This document shows, piece after piece, positions 55,844 through 64,000 of a DNA stretch of 64,000 nt; position 1 is the first letter of the stretch; each line of letters opens with the position of its first letter. The position numbers and the translations under genes were made by a program. Where the stretch lies: the NCBI GenBank assembly GCA_964036045.1, contig OZ038378.1, positions 61,801,408-61,865,407 on the forward strand, in the 5' to 3' direction. Below the pieces are notes generated by a model. It saw only the letters and a list, made by a program, of their open reading frames with translations. It ran no database searches and was not told the origin of the DNA. Source of the DNA: Eutreptiella sp. 'Long Island Sound 2002'. Lineage: Eukaryota > Euglenozoa > Euglenophyceae > Eutreptiales > Eutreptiaceae.

Positions 55844-58800
55844 CTGGGGGCAGTGGGCAGTGCAACTCCTGCAATGCTCTGTCTCACTGCCCGTGGGCAG
55901 TGGGTAGTGGAACTCCTACAATGCACTGCCTCCCTGCCTGGGGGCAGTGGGCAGTGCAACTCTTGCAATGCACTGCCTCAGTGCCTTGGGGCAGTAGGCA
56001 GTGCAACTCCTGCCATGCACTGCCTCACTGCCTGGGGGCAGTGGGCAGTGCAACTCTCGCAATGCACTGCCCCACTGCCTGGGGGCAGTGGGTAGCGCAA
56101 CTCCTGCAATGCACTGCCTCCCTGCCTGGGGGCAGTGGGTAGCGCAACTCCTGCAATGCACTGCCTCACTGCCTGGGGGCAGTGGGCAGTGCAACTCTCG
56201 CAATGCACTGCCCCACTGCCTGGGGGCAGTGGGTAGCGCAACTCCTGCCATGCACTGCCTCACTGCCTGGGGGCAGTGGGCAGTGCAACTCCTGCAATGC
56301 ACTGCCTCCCTGCCTGGGGGCAGTGGGCACTGCAACTCCTACAATGCACTGCCTCAGTGCCTGGGGGAAGTGGGCAGTGCAACTCCCGCAAGGCACCGCC
56401 TCACTACCCGGGGGCACTAGGCCGTGCAACTCCTGCAATACACTGCCGCACTGCCTCGGGGCAGCGGGCAGCGCAACTCCTGCAATGCACTGCCCCACTG
56501 CCTGGGGGCACTAGGGCAGTGCAACTCCTGCAATGCACTGCCTCACTACCTGGGGAGATTGGGCAGTGCAACTCCTGCAATGCACTGCCTCACTGCCTGG
56601 GGGCAGTGGGCAGCGCAACTCCTGCAATGCACTGCCCCACTGCCTGGGGGCAGTGGGCAGTGGAACTCCTGCAATGCGCTGCCTCACTGCCTGGGGGTAG
56701 TGGGCAGTGCAACTCCTGCAATGCACTGCCTCCCTGCCTGGGGGCAGTGGGCAGCGCAACTCCTGCAATGCACTGCCCCACTACCTGGGGGCAGTGGGCA
56801 GTGCAACTCTTGCAATGCACTGCCTGAGTGCCCTCGGGCAATAGGCAGTGCAACTCCTGCAATGCACTACCTCACTGCCTTGGGGCAGTGGGCAGTGAAA
56901 CCTCTGCAATGCTCTGCCCCACTGCCTGGGAGCAGTGGGCAGTGCAACTCCTGCAATGCTCTGCCCCACTGCCTGGGGGCAGTGGGCAGTGGAACCCCTG
57001 CAAAGCACCGCCTCACTGCCTTGGAGCAGTGGGCAATGCAACTCTTGCAATGCACTGCCTCACTGCCTGCGGGCAGTGGGCAGTGGAACTCCTGCAATGC
57101 ACTGCCTCACTGCCCTGGGGGCAGTGGGCAGTGCAACTCGTGCAATGCACTGCCTCATTGCCTGGGGGCAGTGGGCACTGCAACTCCTGCAATACATTGC
57201 TGCACTGCCTGGGGGCACTGGGCAGTGGAACTCCTGCAATGCAGTGCCTCACTGCCCTCGGGCAGTAGGCGGTGCAACTCCTGCAATGCACTGCCTCACT
57301 GCCTGGGGGCAGTGGGCAGTGGAACTCCTGGAATACACTACCCCACTGCCTGGTGGAAGTGGGCAGTGCAACTCCCGCAATGCAGTGCCTCACTGCCCGG
57401 GGGCAGTGGGCAGTGCAACTCCTGCAATACACTGCCGCACTGCTTGGGGGCAGGGGGCAGTGGAACTACTGCAATGCACTGCTTCACTACCCTCGGGAAG
57501 TAGGCAGTGCCACCCTTGCAATGCACTGCCTCACTGCCTGGGGGCAGTTGGCAGTGGAACTCCTGCAATGATCTGTCTCACTGCCCGGGGGCAGTGGGTA
57601 GTGGAACTCCTACAATGCACTGCCTCACTGCCGGGGGGCAGTGGACAGTGCAACTCCCGCAAGGCACCGCCTCACTACCCGGGGGCACTGGGCCGTGGAA
57701 CTCCTGCAATGCACTGCCTCACTGCCTGGGGGCAGTGGGCAGCGCAACTCGTGCAATGCACTGCCCCACTGCCTGGGGGCAGTGGGTAGACCAACTCCTA
57801 CAATGCACTGCCTCCCTGCTTGGGGGAAATGGGCAGTGGAACTCCTGCAATGCACTGCCTCACTGCCTGGGGGCAGTGGGCAGTGCAACTCCTACAATGC
57901 ACTGCCTCCCTGCCTGGGGGCAGTGGGCAGTGCAACCCCTGCAATGCACTGCCTCACTGCCTAGGGGCAGTGGGCAGTGCAACTCCTGCAATGCACTGCC
58001 CCACTGCCTGGGGGCAGTGCGCAGTGCAACTCCTGCAATGCACTGCCTGAGTGCCCTCGGGCAGTAGGCAGTGCAACTCCTGCAATGCACTACCTCACTT
58101 CCTACGGGCAGCGAACAGTGCAAGTCTTGCAATGCACTGCCTCACTGCCTGTGGGCAGTGGGCAGTGGAACTCCTGCAATGCACTGCCCCAATGGCTGGG
58201 GGCAGTGGGCAGTGCAACTCCTGCAATGCATTGCCTCACTGCCCTCGGGCAATAGGCAGCGCAACTCCTGCAATGCACTGCCTCACTGCCTGCGGGCAGT
58301 GGGCAGTGGAACTCCTGCAATGCTCTATCTCACTACCCGGGGGCAGTGGGTAGTGGAACTCCTACAATGCACTGCCTCACTGCCTGGGGGCAGTGGACAG
58401 TGCAACTCCCGCAATGCAGCGCCTCACTGCCCGGGGGCACTGGGCCGTGCAACTCCTGCAATACACTGCCGCACTGCCTGGGGGCAGCGGGCAGCGCAAC
58501 TCCTGCAATGCACTACCCCACTGCCTGGGGGCAGTGGGCAGTGGAACTCCTGCAATGCACTGCCCCACTGCCTGGGGGCAGTGGGCAGTGCAACTCCTGC
58601 AATGCACTGCCCCACTGCCTGGGGGCAGTGGGTAGCGCAACTCCTGCAATGCACTGCCTCCCTGCCTGGGGGCAGTGGGCGGTGCAACTCCTGCAATGCA
58701 CTGCCTCAGTGCCCTCGGGCAGTAGGTAGTGCAACTCCTGCAATGCACTGCCTCACTGCCTAGGGGCGGTGGGCAGTGCAACTCGTGCAATGCACTGCCC

Positions 58801-61800
58801 CACTGCCTGGGGCAGTGGGCAGTGGAACTCCTGCAATGCACTGCCTCACTGGCTGGGGGTAGTAGGCAGTGCAACTCCTGCAATACACTGCCTCACTGCC
58901 TGGGGGCAGTGGGCAGCGGGCAGCGCAACTCCTACAATGCACTGCCTCCCTGCCTGGGGGCAGTGGGCAGTGCAACTCCTACAATGCACTGCCTCAGTGC
59001 CTGGGCGCAGTGGGCAGTGCAACTCCCGCAAGGCACCGCCTCACTACCCGGGGGCACTGGGCCGTGCAACTCCTGCAATACACTGCCGCACTGCCTCGGG
59101 GCAGCGGGCAGCGCAACTCCTGCAATGCACTGCCCCACTGCCTGGGGGCACTAGGGCAGTGCAACTCCTGCAATGCACTGCCTCACTACCTGGGGAGAGT
59201 GGGCAGTGCAACTCCTGCAATGCAATGCCTCACTGCCTTGGGGCAGTGGGCAGCGCAACACCTGCAATGCACTGCCTCCCTGCCCGGGGGCAGTGGGCAG
59301 TGCAACTCCTGCAATCCACTGCCTCACTGCCTGGGGGCACTGGGCAGCGCAACTCCTGCAATGCACTGCCCACTGCCTGGGGGCACTAGGGCAGTGCAAC
59401 TCCTGCAATGCACTGCCCCACTGCCTGGGGGCACTAGGGCAGTGCAACTCCTGCAATGCACTGCCTCACTACCTGGGGGCATTGGGCAGTGGAACTCCTG
59501 CAATGCGCTGCCTCACTGCCTGGGGGCAGTGGGCAGTGCAACTCCTGCAATGCACTGCCTCCCTGCCTGGGGGCAGTGGGCAGCGCAACTCCTGCAATGC
59601 ACTGCCCCACTACCTGGGGGCAGTGGGCAGTGCAACTCTTGCAATGCACTGCCTGAGTGCCCTCGGGCAATAGGCAGTGCAACTCCTGCAATGCACTACC
59701 TCACTGCCTTGGGGCAGTGGGCAGTGAAACCTCTGCAATGCTCTGCCCCACTGCCTGGGAGCAGTGGGCAGTGCAACTCCTGCAATGCTCTGCCCCACTG
59801 CCTGGGGGCAGTGGGCAGTGGAACCCCTGCAAAGCACCGCCTCACTGCCTTGGAGCAGTGGGCAATGCAACTCTTGCAATGCACTGCCTCACTGCCTGCG
59901 GGCAGTGGGCAGTGGAACTCCTGCAATGGACTGCCTCACTGCCCTGGGGGCAGTGGGCAGTGCAACTCGTGCAATGCACTGCCTCATTGCCTCGGGGCAG
60001 TGGGCACTGCAACTCCTGCAATACATTGCTGCACTGCCTTGGGGCAGTGGGCAGTGGAACTCCTGCAATGCAGTGCCTCACTGCCCTCGGGCAGTAGGCG
60101 GTGCAACTCCTGCAATGCACTGCCTCACTGCCTGGGGGCAGTGGGCAGTGGAACTCCTGGAATACACTACCCCACTGCCTGGTGGAAGTGGGCAGTGCAA
60201 CTCCCGCAATGCAGTGCCTCACTGCCCGGGGGCAGTGGGCAGTGCAACTCCTGCAATACACTGCCGCACTGCTTGGGGGCAGTGGGCAGTGGAACTCCTG
60301 CAATGCACTGCTTCACTACCCTCGTAAGTAGGCAGTGCCACCCTTGCAATGCACTGCCTCACTGCCTGGGGGCAGTTGGCAGTGGAACTCCTGCAATGAT
60401 CTGTCTCACTGCCCGGGGGCAGTGGGTAGTGGAACTCCTACAATGCACTGCCTCACTGCCGGGGGGCAGTGGACAGTGCAACTCCAGCAAGGCACCGCCT
60501 CACTACCCGGGGGCACTGGGCCGTGCAACTCCTGCAATACACTGCCGCACTGCCTGGGGGCAGCGGGCAGCGCAACTCCTGCAATGCACTGCCCCACTGC
60601 CTGGGGCAGTGGGCAGTGGAACTCCTGCAATGCACTGCCTCAGTACCTGGGGACAGTGGGCAGTGCAACTCCTGCAATGCACTGCCTCACTGCCCGGGGG
60701 CAGTGGGCAACGCAACTCCTGCAATGCACTGCCTCCCTGCCCGGGGGAACTGGGCCGTGGAACTCCTGCAATGCACTGCCTCACTGCCTGGGGGCAGTGG
60801 GCAGCGCAATTCGTGCAATGCACTGCCCCACTGCCTGGGGGCAGTGGGTAGTGAAACGCCTGCAATGCATTGCCTCACGGCCTGGGGGCAGTGGGCAGTG
60901 CAACTCCTGCAATGCACTGCCCCACTGCCTGGGGGCAGTGGGTAGACCAACTCCTGCAATGCACTGCCTCCCTGCTTGGGGGCAATGGGCAGTGGAACTC
61001 CTGCAATGCACTGCCTCACTGCCTGGGGGCAGTGGGCAGTGCAACTCATGCAATGCACTGCCCCACTGCCTCGGGGCAGTGGGTAGCGCAACTCCTACAA
61101 TACACTGCCTCACTGCCTGGGGGCAGTGGGCAGTGGAACTCCTGCAATGCACTACCCCACTGCCTTGGGGCAGCGGGCAGTAAAACCCGTGCAATGCACT
61201 GCCTCACTGCCTGGGGGCAGTGGGCAGTGGAACTCCTGCAATGCACTGCCCCACTGGCTGGGGGCAGTGGGCAGTGCAACTCCTGCAATGCATTGCCTCA
61301 CTGCCCTCGGGCAATAGGCAGCGCAACTCGTGCAATGCACTGCCTCACTGCCTGCGGGCAGTGGGCAGTGGAACTCCTGCAATGCTCTGTCTCACTACCC
61401 GGGGGCAGTGGGTAGTGGAACTCCTACAATGCACTGCCTCACTGCCTGGGGGCAGTGGACAGTGCAACTCCCGCAATGCAGCGCCTCACTGCCCGGGGGC
61501 ACTGGGCCGTGCAACTCCTGCAATACACTGCCGCACTGCCTGGGGGCAGCGGGCAGCGCAACTCCTGCAATGCACTACCCCACTGCCTGGGGGCAGTGGG
61601 CAGTGGAACTCCTGCAATGCACTGCCCCACTGCCTGGGGGCAGTGGGCAGTGCAACTCTTGCAATGCAATGCCCCACTGCCTGAGGGCAGTGGGTAGCGC
61701 AACTCCTGCAATGCACTGCCTCCCTGCCTGGGGGCAGTGGGCGGTGCAACTCCTGCAATGCATTGCCTCAGTGCCCTCGGGCAGTAGGTAGTGCAACTCC

Positions 61801-64000
61801 TGCAATGCACTGCCTCACTGCCTAGGGGCGGTGGGCAGTGCAACTCGTGCAATGCATTGCCCCACTGCCTGGGGCAGTGGGCAGTGGAACTCCTGCAATG
61901 CACTGCCTCACTGCCTGGGGGCAGTGGGCAGTGCAACTCCTGCAATGCACTGCCCCACTGGCTGGGGGTAGTAGGCAGTGCAACTCCTGCAATACACTGC
62001 CTCACTGCCTGGGGGCAGTGGGCAGTGGGCAGCGCAACTCCTGCAATGCACTGCCTCAGTGCCTGGGGGCAGTGGGCAGTGGAACTCCTGCTATGCACTA
62101 CCTCACTGCCTTGGGGCAGTGGGCAGTGAAACCCCTGCAATGCAGTGCCTCACTGCCTGGGGGCAGTGGGCAGTGGAAATCCTGCAATGCACTACCTCAC
62201 TGCCTAGGAGCAGTGGGCAGTGCAACTCCTGCAATGCTCTGCCCCGCTGCCTGCGGGCAGTGGGCAGTGGAACTCCTGCAAAGCACTACCTCACTGCCTT
62301 GGAGCAGTGGGCGATGCAACTCTTGCAATGCACTGCCTCACTGCCTGCGGGCAGTGGGCAGTGGAACTCCTGCAATGCACTGCGTCACTATCCCGGGGGC
62401 AGTGGGCAGTGCAACTCGTGCAATGCACTGCCTCATTGCCTGGGGGCAGTGGGCACTGCAACTCTTGCAATACATTGCTGCACTGCCTGGGGGCAGTGGG
62501 CAGTGGAACTCCTGCGATGCACTGCCTCACTGCCCTCGGGCAATAGGCAGTGCAACTCCTGCAATGCACTGCCTCACTGGCGGGGCAGTGGGCAGTGCAA
62601 CTCCTGCAATACACCGCCACACTGCTTGGGGCAATGGGCAGCGCAGCTCCTGCAATACACCGCCTCACTGCCTAGGGGCACTGGGCAGCGCAACTCCTGC
62701 AATGCACTGCCTCACTGCCTGGGGGCAGTGGGCAGCGCAACTCCTGCAATGCACTGCCTCACTGCCTGGGGGCAGTGGGCAGTGGAACTCCTGGAATACA
62801 CTGCCTCACTGCCTGGGGGAAGTGGGCATTGCAACTCCCGCAATGCAGTGCCTCACTGCCCGGGGGCAGTGGGCAGTGCAACTCCTGCAATACACTGCCG
62901 CACTGCCTCGGGGGAGTGGGCAGTGGAACTCCTGCAATGCACTGCCTCACTACCCTCGGGCAGTAGGCAGACCACCCCTGCAATGCACTGCCTCACTGCC
63001 CTGGGAGCAGTGGGCAGTGGAACTCCTGCAATGCAGTGCCCCACTGGCTGGGGGCAGTGGGGAGTGTAACTCCTGCAATGCACTGCCTCACTGCCCTCGG
63101 GCAATAGGCAGCGCAACTCCTGCAATGCACTGCCTCGCTGCCTTGGAGCAGTGGGCAGTGGAACTCCTGCAATGCTCTATCTCACTGCCTGGGGGCAGTG
63201 GGCAGTGGAACTCCTGGAATACACTGCCTCACTGCCTGGGGGCGGTGGATAGTGCAACTCCCGCAATGCACTGCCTCACTGCCCGGGGGCAGTGGGCAGT
63301 GCAACTCCTACAATACACTGCCGCACTGCCCGGGGGCAGTGGGCAGTGGAACTCCTGCAATGCACTGCCTCACTACCCTCGGGCAGTAGGCAGTGCCACG
63401 CCTGCAATGCACTGCCTCACTGCCTGGGGGCAGTGGGCGGTGCAACTCCTGCAATGCACTGCCCCACTGGCTGGGGGCAGTGGGCAGTGCAACTCCTGCA
63501 ATGCAGGGCCCCACTGCCTGGGGGCAGTGGGCAGTGGAACCCCTGCAATGCACTGCCTCACTGCCTGGGGACAATGGGCAGCGCAACTCCTGCAATGCAC
63601 TGCCCCACTACCTGGGGGCAGTGGCAGTGCAACTCCTGCAATGCACTGCCTCACTGCCTTAGGGCAGTGGGTAGCGCAACTCCTGCAATGCACTGCCCCA
63701 GTGCCCTCGGGCAGTAGGCAGTGCAACTCCTGCAATGCACTACCTCACTGCCTACGGGCAGCGGACAGTGCAAGTCCTGCAATGCACTGCCTCACTGCCT
63801 GGGGGCAGTGGGCAGTGGAACTCCTGCAATGCACTGCGTCACTGCCTGGGGTCAGTGGGCAGCGCAACTCCTGCAATGCACTGCCCCACTACCTGGGGGC
63901 AGTGGCAGTGCAACTCCTGCAATGCACTACCTCACTGCCTTAGGGCAGCGGGTAGCGCAACTCCTGCAATGCACTGCCTCAGTGCCCTCGGGCCGTAAGC
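55844..64000. repeat. 47-bp hairpin satellite, family A, block 5 (~173 copies)
   Basis: Continues the A array past the LINE to the window end. It resumes at CTGGGGGCAG, the half-monomer that complements the left break at 46368. A long-range higher-order structure is visible: the stretch starting near 56828 recurs near 59657 (shift 2829), and that near 58393 recurs near 61455 (shift 3062), i.e. about 60 and 65 monomers with small indels. Local monomer order is preserved in the copies, including a shortened monomer with GGGGCAGTGGGC after GGCGGGGC. No gene is supported. Confidence 0.95.

Overview
The window is eukaryotic, GC-rich, repeat-dominated DNA of the kind found in heterochromatin or subtelomeres. 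It has no ribosomal RNA genes, no recognisable tRNA and no host protein gene I can defend. The only convincing protein genes belong to one apparently full-length non-LTR (LINE-type) retrotransposon on the minus strand, 46369-55843. The organism cannot be named from the sequence; GC-rich protists or algae are compatible, but that is a guess.

Layout. 1-5517: an old, diverged satellite of about 85 bp (family D), interrupted by two small insertions (3057-3195 and 4650-5148) flanked by 7-8 bp direct repeats. 5518-5867: single-copy AT-richer DNA. 5868-6240: a TGTGG microsatellite and a 'leader' that occurs again at 30420-30744. 6241-7584: a 47-bp satellite (family A). 7585-10576: an 82-bp satellite (family B). 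10577-11297: edge variants of a 94-bp satellite (family C). 11298-11963: an island of A. 11964-28984: about 181 copies of the 94-bp family C, with nested higher-order duplications. 28985-30419: a unique, hairpin-rich spacer. 30444-33795: leader and family A again. 33796-35912: a 2.1-kb non-autonomous element. 35913-46368: family A. 46369-55843: the autonomous retrotransposon. 55844-64000: family A to the window end.

The parts are connected. Each 47-bp A monomer is a near-perfect hairpin (16 paired bases, one bulge, TGGG loop). Both the 9.5-kb retrotransposon and the 2.1-kb element sit in the same orientation at the same point of the A monomer, in or next to that loop. They share about 97% identical 3' ends with a short (CCT)n-type tail, and related 5' ends. 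This looks like a satellite-targeted, sequence-specific LINE with a non-autonomous partner. The partner carries a striking array of 15-bp palindromes spaced exactly 30 bp apart in its best part. Families B and C are related to each other, differing mainly by a 12-bp segment.

The autonomous element reads: 5' UTR, ORF1 (coiled-coil gag-like protein), a small RS-rich frame overlapping the ORF1 stop, and ORF2 (AP-type endonuclease, reverse transcriptase, RNase H-like region, C-terminal zinc motif). The long open frames that run through the satellites come from stop-poor repeats and are not annotated as genes.
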